A stretch of DNA of 64,000 nt from Cryptomeria japonica (lineage: Eukaryota; Streptophyta; Pinopsida; Cupressales; Cupressaceae). Both the position numbers and the translations under genes were made by a program. The stretch lies in assembly GCF_030272615.1 (NCBI RefSeq), contig NC_081407.1:378704400-378768399 (forward strand), written 5' to 3'. Every line of letters starts with the position of its first letter. The stretch's first letter is position 1. This document shows positions 34,821-48,433 of the stretch, piece after piece. The notes under the pieces are model-generated. The model was not told where the DNA came from, made no database searches, and saw nothing but the letters and a program-made list of their open reading frames with translations.

Positions 34821-34978
34821 TATAATTTATATACACTTCGAGTTGGCCTAGAAGTGAAGAACTTGTGCTCTTGAAAGAGAGGTCACAAGTTCAAATCCCA
34901 TAAGGGGATAAGATATTTACACCTCATTGGCTTCGGCCCATTACCAATCAAAATATATATCATATATATATAATTTAT
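34821..34978 (+). mobile_element. tRNA-derived SINE with 10-bp target duplication
   Basis: The body 34831-34968 (138 bp) contains an A-box-like TGGCCTAGAAGTG (34844-34856) and a B-box-like AGTTCAAATCC (34888-34898), 44 bp apart as in a tRNA promoter. It is flanked by TATAATTTAT at 34821-34830 and 34969-34978, a perfect 10-bp direct repeat. The duplication is AT-rich, so chance is possible. RNA polymerase III would transcribe such an element; mobility would need a LINE partner. Confidence 0.7.
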
Positions 34979-35516
34979 TTTTAACATACATGTATATTTT
35001 TAACATACATGTAAATAGGAAATTTTTGATAAATGTATATATTTTTATTATTTATTAATTTAATAGATTTATTATTTATTTTTACATTATTATTTTTATT
35101 ACTATTTAGATTTTGATATAATTTAATTTTATATTTAATTTTTAATTTTTTAAATTAATAAGTTAAAAGTTGTTTGTTACTCATTTTTCGTATTTTTATT
35201 ACTATTTAGTTTTTGATATAATTGAATTTCACATTTAATTTTTTATTTTTATTTTTAAATTAAGAAGTTAAAAGTTACTTGTTATTCATTTCCATAAATA
35301 ATTAATTGCCTTGCAATTGTTGCTACAACAAGTTTAGTAGTGCTTTACCTTTAGCAATATCCTACATTCAGTACCAAACAATTGCTTGAGTTCAATAAGG
35401 AATGCAAAAGGACTTAATGCATCATTCATATTTCTTCTTCCTTCTTCCTTCTTTTGTATTTTATACTCTAAACTAACAACACTATTGGCAAGAACTTGAC
35501 GCTTTGCATCTCTTGT
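34979..35516. other. AT-rich spacer, no gene seen
   Basis: Contains a loose duplicated AT-rich stretch (TTTTTATTACTATTTAG near 35093 and 35196) and nothing else I can name. Confidence 0.5.
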
Positions 35517-36360
35517 TGATATTCAATATTGAAAACAACATCCATAAATATTCATGCCTACCTCTTTCCTCCATCATATTCAATTTCACTTAATTTTTAC
35601 AAATTTTTTTTCCAATACTTTATAAATGATCTTACTTATTAATATTCAATGTTGTAAACAACACCCATAAATATTCATGCCTACCTCTTCCCTCCACTTT
35701 ATTCAATTTTATTTAATTTTTACAACTTTCTTTCCAATACTTTATAAATGATCTTATTTATTGATGTTCAATATTGAAAACAACATCCATAAATATACCT
35801 ACCTGCCTCTTTCCATCACTGTATTCAATTTTACTTAACTTTTACTTCTTTCTTACAAATACCGTATATTATAAAAGATCTTATTTATTGATATTGAATA
35901 TTGACAACAACATTCATAAATATTCCTGCCTACCTCTTTCCCTCACTGTATTCAATTTTACTTAATTTTTACTTCATTCTTACAAACACGTACTTTATAA
36001 ATGATCTTATTTGTTGATATTCAATTTTGAGAACAACATCCATAAATATTTATGCCTACCTCTTTCCCTCATTGTATTCAATTTTACTTAATTTTTACTT
36101 CTTTCTTCTAGACACCTACTTTATAAATGATCTTATTTATTGATATTCAATATTGAAAACAACATCCATAAATATTTCTTACCTACCTCTTTCCCTTGCC
36201 CTATTCAAATTCACTTCATTTTTATTTCTTTCTTACCAACAAGATACTTTATAAATGATCTTATTCATCAATATTCAATATTGAAAACAACATCCATAAA
36301 TATTCCTAACTACTTCTTTTTCTAATCGTATTCAATTTTACTTAATTTATACTTTGAATA
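35517..36360 (+). repeat. ~125-bp tandem repeat, about seven units
   Basis: The core CAACATCCATAAATATT recurs near 35536, 35659, 35781, 35908, 36033, 36160 and 36288, giving steps of 122-128 bp. Each unit also has CTACCTCTTTCC, TTCAATTTTACTTAATTT and CTTTATAAATGATCTTATT. Units differ by several percent, so the array is old. Confidence 0.85.
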
Positions 36361-37485
36361 TTCATTTCCACCTCTTTATTGGAACAACTTGATTAATATT
36401 TTATTTAATTTATACAATTTTCTTTGGACGGTGTATTTAATTTATCGCTATCTCTTTCCTCCAGCGTACTTGGTTGGTGGCTTATTTCCTCTATGATTAT
36501 TGCAACGGATCCACGGTTTTGTGGTGTATTTTTTTTCTGTTGTTCGATGCATCCATAAATATTCAATATTCATATCCATAAATTTTTAGCAATGATGACT
36601 TTAGATATATTGTCGCTGTCTTATGTCATTCTTTCTTTATCATAAATGATGTTGTATCAATTTACCAGACACTGCCTTCAGATATTTACTCGCTGTATTA
36701 TCTCACTACACTATCAACCAAACCAGGCAAGATGATTTGAATGATCCATTATATTTCCCACTGACAGATTGTTGTACTACAAGAGAAGATTCCCAATGCA
36801 TTTATCACGGTGATTGGTAAAGATCAGTGCCATTGGTTATTAGGGTGCAAGCAGAGAGAGATATAGTCAAATTTATTGTTTGGTTATTGGGGTGCAAGGG
36901 AGAGAAAGAGCCATTGATGAGCAAAACGAGCTCATCCATCTCATATAGGATACGCCTTCGGCATAAATTATAACATTCATAGCGATCTTGTTTTTTAATC
37001 TGACCTTGCTACTTCACGCAGTCTGGATTGTGCTATTTCTTTTTAAAATGAAAAGACACTTCACTATTTTATCTGACAAATCAATTTACCCTGCTGTTTC
37101 GTATGGGCTGGACTCTGCCACTTCTTTTAATGTGAAAAAACTACTTAACCATTTTATCAGACATATCAATTGATGATACGTAATACAGATAGGACCGTAC
37201 AACTTCTTTTAAAAGTGAAAAGACATGAAAAGACCACTACATCCGTTTGTCTTCCCAGGAGCCAGTGCTTTCATCGATTATTGTCAGACATATTAATAAT
37301 AACACTTGCAGCTGCTATGAGGCATGCTGGTGAAAAAGGAAAAAGTAAGTTATAATCACTCAATAGGTAGATAAATATAGACCCTCTACCATTTTGTCCG
37401 CTGCATAGCCAGTGCCAGTGTGCTGATGGGTTCGATCGTGGTGGCCGTGTAGGGTTTGATTAGATAGTCATTGGCAATTCCCACA
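36361..37485. other. Spacer with degenerate direct repeats, no gene seen
   Basis: GGTTATTAGGGTGCAAG at about 36835 recurs as GGTTATTGGGGTGCAAG 47 bp on. CTTCTTTTAAAAGTGAAAAG-like units recur about every 80-90 bp between 37020 and 37240. CATTTTGTCCGCTGCATAGC at about 37390 is a direct copy of the terminal motif of the foldback element that follows. Confidence 0.5.
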
Positions 37486-38399
37486 GGGCAATGGCTACAC
37501 AGTGGACAAAATGGCCCGCCCATGCCATGCCTTCTCCATGCCCCTCATGCCATCAGGCCAATCAATCCCAAGCCCGTACAATCCGTTACATCTGCCAGTT
37601 ACATCCGTCTTGCAATCCGTCACATCTGCCAGTTCCATCCTGCTCACTGCAGCTTTACGTTTTTTTCATTTATTATGTTTTTATTTTTTAAAAGTTATAA
37701 TGAGTAAAATAATTAATATTATAAATAATAAATTATATATTTAATTTTTTTATAATAATTTATATGTTTAAATTTTTAATTTATTTTAATAGAAAGTATA
37801 TTACAATATATAATTAATTGTAAGATATATATTATATGTAAATTTTAAATAGTGATTTTAAATAGTTATTTTAATTTAAAAAGTAAATATATTTAGAAAA
37901 TATAATTTTAATATAAGAAATAAATACGTAATTTTAAAATTAAAAATAATTAAATGATTTTAACATAAAAAATAACTATATGATTGTAACGTAACAAATA
38001 ATAAGTGATTTTACTAATATAAGTATAGTTATTTCTTATGTTAAAATCATTTAATTATTTTTTATTTTAAAATTACTTATTTATTAGGTTAGGTTAAAAT
38101 CGTATAGTTATTTCTTATGTTAAAATTATTTAATTATTTTTTATGTTAAAATTATTTAATTATTTTTTATTTTAAAATTACTTATTTATTAGGTTAGGTT
38201 ATAATAATATAGTTATTTCTTATGTTAAAATCATTTAATTATTTTTTATTTTAAAATTACTTATTTATTTCTTATATTAAAATCAATTAATTATTTTAAT
38301 TTATATTTATTTAGAAAATATAATTTTAATATAAAAAATAAATACGTAATTTTAAAATAAAAAATAATTAAATGATTTTAGCATAAGAAATAACTATAT

Positions 38400-39400
38400 G
38401 ATTTTAACCTAACAAATAATTAAGTGATTTTAACCTAACAAATAACTAAGTGATTTTAACCTAACAAATAACGTAACAAATAACTAATTTGATACTTACT
38501 ATTGATTTCGATGGCAATATATATCAAACACCATAATTAAATGATTTTAACATAACAAATAACTAAGTGATTTTAACCTAACAAATAAGTAAGTGATTTT
38601 AACCTAACAGATAACTAAGTGAGTGATTTTAACTAGGTGATTTTAACCTAACAAATAACTAATTTGATACTTACTATTGATTTCGATGGCAATATATATC
38701 AAACACCATATAATTATTTCTTATGTTAAAATCATTGAATTATTTTTTATTTTAAATTTACTTATTTATGATTTTAACCTAACGATAACTAAGTGAGTGA
38801 TTTTAACTAAGTGATTTTAACCTAACAAATAACGTAACAAATAACTAATTTGATACTTACTATTGATTTCAATGGCAATATATATCAAACACCATATAAT
38901 TATTTCTTATGTTAAAATCATTTAATTATTTTATATTTTAAATTTACTTATTTATGATTTTAACCTAACAAATAACTATTTTATATTTTAAATTTACTTA
39001 TTTATGATTTTAACCTAACAAATAACTATTTTATATTTTAAATTTACTTATTTATGATTTTAACCTAACAAATAACTATTTTATATTTTAAATTTACTTA
39101 TTTATGATTTTAACCTAACAAATAACTAAGTGATTGATTTTAACTTAGTGATTTCAACCTAACAAATATAACGTAACAAATAACTAATTTGATACTTATC
39201 AAACACCATATAATTATTTCTTATGTTAAAATCATTTAATTATTTTTATTTTAAATTTACTTATTTATGATTTTAACCTAACAAATAACTAAGTGAGTGA
39301 TTTTAACTAAGTGATTTTAACCTAACAAATCATGTAACAAATAACTAATTTGATACTTACTATTGATTTCGATGGCAATATATATCAAACACCATATAAT
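38400..39400 (+). repeat. ~180-bp repeat units inside second foldback
   Basis: The block TGATACTTACTATTGATTTC, followed by GGCAATATATATCAAACACC, recurs near 38490, 38664, 38849 and 39353, with a shortened form near 39190. Between copies lie GATTTTAACCTAACAAATAA words in varying number. Confidence 0.75.
38931..39130 (+). repeat. Four 50-bp tandem units, identical
   Basis: A 50-bp unit starting TTATATTTTAAATTTACTTA repeats four times without a visible difference (38931, 38981, 39031, 39081). Perfect identity in an otherwise worn region implies recent expansion, or an assembly effect. Confidence 0.9.
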
Positions 39401-39895
39401 TATTTCTTATGTTAAAATCATTTAATTATTTTATATTTTAAATTTACTTATTTATTTTTTATATTAAAATCTATTAATTATTTTAATTTAAAAAATAAAT
39501 ATATTTAGAAAAAAAAAACTATTATTTATTTATATTTGTAAAATAATATTATTAGAATTTACATATAATATATATCTTACAATTAATTATATATTGTAAT
39601 ATACTTTCTATTAAAATAAATTAAAAATTTAAACATATAAATTATTATAAAAAAATTAAATATATAATTTATTATTTATCATATTAATTATTTTACTCAT
39701 TATAACTTTTAAAAAATAAAAACATAATAAATGAAAAAAACGTAAAGCTGTAGTGAGCAGGATGGAATTGGCGGATGTGACAAATTGCATGATGGCATGA
39801 GGGGAATGGAGAAGGCATGGCATGGACGGACCATTTCATCCATGGAGAAGGCATGACATGCGTGGGCCATTTTGTCCGCTGCATAGCCAGTGCCC

Positions 39896-42800
39896 AATTA
39901 AACTACCAAATGCCACCAACTTGTCAGAGAAAAGCAGATACGAACTGAATTTGATTGATTTTTTAACGTCCACCGAAATCTGGTCCAAAAAAATATTCTG
40001 AGAATCCGGTGGGCATTCCCACCATATATAGCCTATAGGTTAATTATGTACGACAACGTGTATGCAGCCGCGGTGGTATATTTAACATTAGCGGTAATAT
40101 ATTTTTATTGATTGATTAGCCATTTCTGAGATATTATATATGATTTTTTTTCAAAATAAATTCAAAAGTAAAACATGATGTAATTTTCTTATTATTATTT
40201 ATAAAGAATTTTAGTGGATCCAAAAAGAAAGGAAAATTCATTTTTTCTTAGTACTAAACTAAACTCTAAATAAGAAAGTTTTTTTGAAAAGCATGTCTAT
40301 GATATCATGTGTTTTGGAGTATATATTTTACACACTCAAATGCTTCTAAACAAACCACTTGTCAAGCTATTTATTGCAAAATTATTTGTTAATCTTTTTG
40401 GTAGGCTTAAATTTTATGTAAGGGCTTTCAATTTGTTAACATTTATGAAAGCTTGGTGGAAGATTTGTTGTGGTCTCATAGATATTTTTAGACACAAATT
40501 TGCCATGATTTATATTTTATAATAATGTCAAAAAAAAATTAATAAATGGGATGAAATGATTTTTTGAATTTTTTTTTATAAACATGGAAGTTCGAAAAAA
40601 AGTATTAGAGGATATATTTTTTGGAGATATTCTTCATGCTATTGAATCTATCAATTACAAAATATATTTGGGCTTTGAAATTTATATCTTGCCTATATTT
40701 TCACTTTAGATCTATAAATCCAAATGTGATAATATTAGTCATCTCGAGTATAACATGTCATATGTTTAAGTCCATAGGAAGAAGCAATCTTTAATCTCTC
40801 ATTTATTAATTGTTTTTGTTTGTCAGGTTAAAAAACCTAACCTCATCAAACAAACACCTCTTATAGAGTGGTAGACTCATTATAAAGAAGTTTGATAATG
40901 ACATAAAAAATGAAAGCAAATATTACTATGATCTTGAGTTCAACATGCTATACATTTTAGAATTTTAGGGATGGTGAAGTTGTTTTATCTTGGTTTGAGC
41001 TGTATTGAGATTATTATTACTGCAAATATATTTGCATTTGTTGTTTCTTGATATCGTTATGTGGTGATTGATCCTCTATTGTTAGTAATGAGTTCAATGT
41101 GGGTTTAGGATTCAAACAGTCACAAGAATCTTAAATTGTTTTGTTAGGTGTAATTCATCTCCACTGACTTTATCTTGCATATGTATCTACAAGTGATATT
41201 GTATTGGAAACTTTTAAATATCATGATTTCTGATCTTGTTTGTTGGAATAAATTTAAATTTTTGATTTCTATAGTTATTTAATTCGGGTGATAATATATT
41301 AAAGACTTACTAAATTGTTAAAGATGAGAAATTATGGGTGTGGTACAGCTACTTTGATTTCTTGCCCTTCATTGGGTACATGTTCCTCAACTGCATCAAA
41401 CATTATGTTGAATACTACCAATGACACAATGTGGGCAGGCTTTAAAATATTTTGAAGAAAACAACTTTATGTATAAAAGAAAGAGTTATACTTTTAGGTT
41501 GACTTCTCACACAAAGGTGCTAGCCTAGTCCACTTTTAAGAGTAAAAATTTATTAAAAAAATAAAATAATTGCATTTGAATATAGAGTTTGGGTATTTGA
41601 AGCTAACTCCTAAAATAGGAAAGTATGGTATGATCCATCGAATTCTTCAAATAGGGCTACCAAGAATTTAAATAAAAATATTTGAAACTTGTTTTGGGGA
41701 TAATGTATGACAATTCCAAGCTCTTGTGGCTTTCAAGATCCCCATAAATTAACACCAAGAAAAATGCATAAGCATCAACATAATGTCACTATAATTATCA
41801 CATCTTTAAAAAAAATAAGAATGCCATAGTCTAATATTAATAAGCCTTGATTGTGTTAGATTGCCATGCATAAGAAATAACAGACCAGAAAATGATACTG
41901 AGACCTATTTTAGGATTTGAAACTCGACCTACCCCAGATTGATGGCGTGTTATATGTTGTGCTACTTTCCTATTTTTTAATTGACCTTACTAGATCTCTC
42001 TAGAAGCTCCAACTACCACTTCCACTAATAAAACAAACTTATAGGTTAAGGGAGATTTGAAAAAAAACCCTTTGTTCATCATTGTCTAAGTTGTCTAGTG
42101 TATTGGCTTCGACCTTCAAATTTGTATTTCTTGTTCCTCAATGCTTTTGTTTGTTATGGCTGAATATGGGTTGGTTGTTGGCTGCCTTTTCTTCATCTTA
42201 TGGTGGTGATCTGTTAATGGGGTCTACTTCCCTATAAAAACCAAGGGTTTTGGGTGCCTTTAAAACCTATTGTTGAGGTTTTAGGTACCCCTCAAGACAT
42301 GTTTTTCCCTTAATAATTTTTTTTATATAATATCATTATAAATACATATAAAACTATAATTATAAATTATAAATTTGAAGCTTGTATATTTTTATATTAT
42401 AACATTATTAAAATATAAATATACTTATTTTTAATTAATTTTTCAAATTGTTGATTTTCTCCCAAATTGTTTGGCGAGTCTTTAGTTTTTACCAGCTAAA
42501 TTATTGCCGAATCCAATTTTTTCAATGCATCTATTGAGGTTTTGATGGGAAAATCATTGTAGTGAGTTGATCCTTTTCTAATAAAAAATACAAAATTCAC
42601 TAATTGGGGTCTATGAATGCAAGTAGTATCTTTCAAAATTTATATAATGCTTTTGAATTTCTAGCGGTTGAAGGTAATCAGAGTGCACATCTCTACATAA
42701 TTGACTAGATTCATTTGTCATTTGCCAATGCCAAACCTATTATAGTTTTCGGCCTTATTAGTCCTTTTTTTCAAACCCTTAAATTGCATGATCAATTTAG

Positions 42801-45120
42801 TCATAATGAGCTTCTCTCTATGTATCATTCTTTGTTTTGCCTTCATCAAGGTTTCTTAAAACCAAGACCTCTAGACAACCAAGAAACTTATTTAATTCTA
42901 TTCAATGTTAATATCTTTACTATTGAACAATATTTCAAATTGAGATGGATCTAGATAGTGAAAGTGGAAATCATCTAATTTGGTTGTCATTAGTGATTTT
43001 TTTCTTATACAATGTTTGTAGGATGCAACTAAAAAGATATCATCTCGATTGCAAAGCTAGAATGGAATTATGACCATAAAAATAAGAATAATAGTTTTGA
43101 TTAGAGTTCTTGGAATTTGTTTTGGTAGTTGGGCAAGTATTTCTAATCTTTCATGATAGGTTAGTTCTTTTGAGATTTTTGAAAAATGTTATCGGTAGAA
43201 TACAATAAAAAAGTAAAGATATGTCGTGAGTACGAAGGATGACAATCTTGTAAATGATGGCTAGATCTTATTTTAGATACTATCCTTCAAGTTGTATTGG
43301 GAAAGATCATAAATATAATTTTTTTTATTGGAGAAATATAAAACATGGTGCAACTATGCATTTGCACAAGTTATGTTTTGAGTCACTATCTAACTATTCT
43401 AATTCTAAGAGTTTGTTCTATAAATGAGTTTTTAGGTCATGGCAAAATAATTATTTGGAAGTAGGCATCAATAGAAATTTGTTTGACAAATAAAAAATGA
43501 CAGTAAACTATTGATATCTATTGATTTGTTAATCTTATTTATTGCAAGTTAGTCTTTGAAGACATTAGTTATGTTATTTAATCATGCTATATGTGCATTC
43601 TTGTTCTTGGATATTCATATAACCATTTAATTTTCTCTTGCTTTGTATTATCATGTGATAATTGTACTCTTGTTTTTCTCATGCCATGTAATACAAGATA
43701 ATGTTTCATTCATATCAGCTAAATACATATGTAGTTAAGTGGAAACTTGTGAAACACTTTCATATCTATTCCTTAGTAGTGATGTTGGTCCTACCTCGCT
43801 AACAGGCTTCCATTTTCCATTGTACTCCATACTTGAGTTCAGTCTTGCTCACTAATCATCACCCACCTCATAAAATCTAAACTTCATGCCACTTTTCTAT
43901 TTATTTCATTATATATCCTTCATCTATGTAAGACAAGAAATTCTACATTTTAGTCTTTGTGAGCCTTGGCTATTTGTCCGACATTTAATTTAATTCATTC
44001 CATCATGATGCTCATTACTAGCATTATATTTGTAGTTGCATTTCTATTTATATTCTCTTTAATATGTAACGATGTATTAGTAGCAACATATTCTTTAGAC
44101 TAAAGTATTGTGAAATTCAATGAAGCTTTCAACAATCTTTGGGGTCTTGAGCATGATACATTGTCATAGGAGCAATCTTGGATAACTATCTAGTTTGACA
44201 AGAAGTCAGGTGATCATTTGATTGATTTATGATCCTTATGCCTTCTTTCAACCCTTTCACATTTTGCAACAGTTGATTGATATTGCTAAGAAAATTTAAT
44301 CTTTGAATGTAACTAACTTTAGTTGACATTTAAAATAAATAAAAATTGTAGCTCTATTGCTACAAATAAATATGCTTTCTCCATATAAGGATGAGTTAAA
44401 TTGTTTATTTATATATTCATAATTGTTACTTTAAGTGGTTCACTAGTATAATGAAAGTTATGAATCACCCATGCATTTTCTATCACAATCACAATAATTA
44501 TAAGAATGTAATGTATCAACATCTTTCTAAGGAAATTCATAAGAGAAACTATAATGAATCCATTACTTTTTTATACAAGTCAGTTATCTAACAAATTACA
44601 TTATAGTGAAAATAAAAAAATCCTACAAGTGTAAAAAGAATCAAGATTGTGAGCTAATTTTACCAAAAATGAAGAAACATAAACCTAAAATATAAATTAA
44701 AATACAATGTTCTAAATGGAACCATTGATGGTAAACTCTAGAGTTGTGCACTAACAGGTACAATTTATATGTAATTATGTACAAAGTAAAAAAAATTACA
44801 AGTAAGTTGCCCGCCAAATGTCCTTAGCCAATTGGTATCCTCTAGTTGTTGGTTCTATTAACATTTTAGTTCCTTTGTTGGTGATATACTCTTTAGCTTT
44901 ACAACTAATTGATTTCCTATGGCTGTTAGCTTCCAAATTATCAATGTCTCTCCTAGATAAAAAATATCCTTAGATTCATTACTCCATGCAAAATTGTAGT
45001 GAACTCAATTTTTCAAAACTCATTTTTCTTCATCTAATATGCCTCTCTCCATATTATTTATTTCAAAACCTTTGCATGGAAGCTTCAACAAAATGTTCAT
45101 AATTTTTTTTAAGATAAGGT
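39896..45120. other. Long AT-rich spacer, no gene seen
   Basis: I find no coding sequence that I can support in this 5.2 kb. The longest open frame (42715-42954, 79 codons) lacks any recognisable motif. No tandem array, LTR terminus or tRNA-like segment stands out. Confidence 0.5.
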
Positions 45121-45941
45121 TGTTGAACACTTTCAGATGCTAGCTCAGGGGGGGTGAATCAACATATATTAATACTTAATCAATTTAATCATTTAGTTAC
45201 CATTCATTCTAATTACCATATGTACAGAGGTAAAGAATTGAAACACAAAAGATAAATCACCCATGCGCACAAAAAATTAGGTCTAAAACCCAATGAGGGA
45301 AATACCACATTGAGAAATATCCCACTAAATGAAAACAAGTTACAAAGTTTTAGGTTCAAGGCCAAGGAAGCTCACAACTCTTGATTTTGACTTTCAAGAC
45401 CAAGGCACACAATCTTAGGGAAAGATACAATGGACTTGCAAACATTGAAGATCACTTCTTGAGGGCAACATATAATAGATCTGAATACAATGAATCAATA
45501 GAGGTTAACTGTGGAAGCATGCATCCTCTGAAATGTTGATTACAATTTGTCATTATTACACATCTGAAACTGACCTCAAAACTACTCAATTAGAGTTGTT
45601 AATATTTGCAAGTTCACAAGAGACACCATACACAAATTCACATCTCACATGTACAACATATATCACCCTCCAAATATATTTCATATTTATATACCATTCA
45701 CAACCAAAGAAACATCAATTAGGTCAGCCTAATTAGATGTAACATGAAGGATATAAATAATCAGCCCAAAAACAACCTTCAAGGCAATATGGAAGGAAAA
45801 GTGAAATGTGTGAAGGATAACACCATGCTGACACACTTTCCTATCCATCCCAGATAAATTATCACAATTTTGTACGGTATCAAATGGACCAAAATTGCGC
45901 AAGTCAGCTCTAAAAGATAGAATCATTAAATAAAATCAACA
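45121..45941 (+). repeat. Candidate LTR (TGTTGA...TCAACA)
   Basis: It starts TGTTGAACAC and contains CAGGGGGGGTGAATCAAC, a G-tract followed by GTGAATCA as in many plant Ty1/copia LTRs. It could end at TCAACA (45936-45941), matching the start in inverted form. Flanking 5-mers (AAGGT, AATCT) are not identical and no primer-binding site follows, so it may be a decayed solo LTR or a chance match. Confidence 0.35.
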
Positions 45942-46906
45942 AATCTTACTCAAAGCATGATGTGGGCCCCCAGGACTCTATTTTATTCTCATCAGAGCAT
46001 CACCCCACATCAAATAGACAAATCACTAAGTCACACCACCAAAATAACTAAAGGCGGTGGAATGTAACACATTCGTACAAACTATCATATTGTCACTATA
46101 AAAGCCAATACTTAGACCATCACAATATTAGTTGTAAATTATTATATTTTAAATAGATTTCTTATAATCTTCTCATATAGCCATTTGCATTATCTATCAC
46201 TCATATTCTATTGCATATTCCTACTTCTAACTACAAATCACACCTATTTCTATATAATTATTATATATTTGTAAAACTCTATTTATTTGAATTTAAAGTT
46301 ATTATATTTTATAAACAAAACAATCTTTAGTATATTAAAAAATATACATGAATGAGAATATTGAGCATTTCTCCTTTCATTTTAGTATCAAGTAGTAAAA
46401 ACATTGTGAGATTGTTGTTTTGAATGGCAGTCTGAAGTGCAACATATTCAATAAGTGTTTGAGATAGGCCAATCTACCAAGGAATTAGATGGTGGGTAAA
46501 CTATTTCATTCTATTGGGTGAAGATGTTGCAAAGATGTTATCACCTTTATTTCCTCAACACATCCACACCAACTAATGTTGATAATTTATAGAGGAAGAA
46601 AAGACTGAAGCATTAGGGAAGAGTAGTAAGATCAAGCAACAATTGGTATTTGTTCTTTTGATATATTTATCCATACATTTGTCACATTGAGACCAAGTGG
46701 GTGCGAAAATAAGGCCAACAATAAAGGGTATAAGATTTTTCTATTATTGGAGAATCCTCATAGCACAAATTGAAGATCCTAGAATGAAAGAAAAAAAATA
46801 TTAGCATAGCAATTTAGTTTAGCAATATATTTCATTACTTGTTTCCTCCTTGTACAAAGGTTTTTGCATATCATCATATATTATAATCACATAATTAGTC
46901 AAATTT
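45942..46906. other. Spacer, no gene seen
   Basis: Non-coding; near 45989 ATCAGAGC recalls part of a copia primer-binding site but its context is poor. Confidence 0.4.
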
Positions 46907-47308
46907 TGTTAGATTATTCGGGTATTTACTTGATTAATTAAACAATATTTGTTTAATTATTTAAGTTCCCTTTATCTCTTTTACACTTAGCTAACTTTAG
47001 GTGCATAATAATTAATTCTTTTATTAATTATTATGTGCAAACCTAGGTTTTCCCTTTTAGGGTTTCTTGACCTATTAAAGGTTGAGTTCATTCTTTTCAT
47101 TGTAAGAAGAAGAAGGAGGATTATTACATTATATTTTCTGAATATTGAGCTCTCTCTTTTTGAGCATATTTTCTGTGTATTTCTTTCTTCTGTGATTTGC
47201 TTCCTTGCTTCTCCTTGTAATAGGTTTTTCAGCTTGCAGAGATCATTTGGGCTCCTGTGGTGTTGTATTTTCTCAACTCTAATAATTTTCACATATGCAT
47301 ATACTATC
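46907..47308 (+). repeat. Candidate Ty1/copia LTR with damaged junction
   Basis: It begins TGTTAGATTATTC and holds a promoter-like CTATTAAAGG near 47070. It ends near ATCTA at 47305-47309, followed by GTATCATATAG, which resembles the primer-binding site TGGTATCAGAGC. The junction reads as if about five bases (end of the LTR plus start of the PBS) were lost. No coding region follows, so this is tentative. Confidence 0.4.
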
Positions 47309-47321
47309 TAGTATCATATAG

Positions 47322-48433
47322 TCATTTTTTATAGAATTGGTATATCTTCTTTTTATATGTACATTAAACATCATTTTCTTCTAAAATGAAATGTATAAGT
47401 TATGGTTAGTTATAACTTCCGACTAGTTATAAAAAGATTGGGGTATTTTTTCAAAAACCAATTTTAATCTATTGAAAACATAAGATATGTATAATTTATA
47501 TGAAAATTACAATCTAAAATTATAATTTATTGTAAAATAAAATATCTTCTAATTAATTTAGCATTGTGGTTGTTACCATCAAGATTCAAATTTCTATTAG
47601 GTTATTGAGATTTTAGGTTATGTTCATAGTGAGTAATTGATATCATATCTTTGGATCGTTCTTATTATTGTCACAAACTTTTTTTACTGCATTGGGTTGT
47701 CAAGACTTTGGTCCATTGAGCTCATGGGTCTTAAAACAAGGTGCTAATGAAATATGAGACCCCTAGTTCTCATACTTATCCAAAAATAATACTAAAATAA
47801 ATTGCATGTTATTACAATACCATACATTATCTATAATTAAAATAAATTTATATTATTATATTATAATCCATAAGTTAGAAAAAAATAGACGAGATTAATA
47901 GATACTTCTATATTAGAAAAGAATATAAAAAATATTTTTAAGAATAACTCATATATAATTGAAATAAATTTATACTATTATTACAATTTCATCTAATATA
48001 ATTCATAATTTAAGAGGTAGATAAGATTGTGGGATGCTCCAAAGCTAGAAGAGAATAGAAAGATATTCTTTAAATAAATCTATAAAATCAGAAAGAAAAT
48101 ATAAAAAAGATTTTTAATAAAGATACGCTTTTAATTTAATTTTGATTTTTGATTAATTTTTATATTATTATTGTTCCATTTTTGGTATTGTAAGTGATGA
48201 TTTCATTTATATGAGTAGTTTCACTGGCTATTTAAGGTCTATCATAATCATGTTTGAAATGGTGGTTTATAAAGCTTTAATAATTAGTACCTATACTTTT
48301 ATAAATTATGTAAAATATACGGATATGTATCAAATTTTGAAAATAAAATTAAAACAAAATCATTTGCCCTTTTTTAAAAAGCATGAAGATAAAATAATGT
48401 ACATTTCATTTGACTAGTGTATGTTTAGAATTT
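47322..48433. other. AT-rich spacer, no gene seen
   Basis: No coding sequence or structured repeat that I can support. Confidence 0.45.

Larger units (their letters stand above)
37486..39895. mobile_element. Second foldback-like element with repeat-filled interior
   Basis: The arms 37486-37845 and 39557-39895 are inverted repeats. The outer part is GC-richer (CAATGGC...CCATGCC stretches) and the inner part is AT-rich and well matched. The interior (37846-39556) has no coding capacity and consists of AT-rich tandem and inverted repeats with GATTTTAACCTAACAAATAA words. No target duplication is certain. Confidence 0.7.

Noticed and set aside
42715-42954. 79-codon open frame in the 40-45-kb spacer
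   Set aside because: No recognisable domain or repeat of motif; expected by chance in this much AT-rich DNA.
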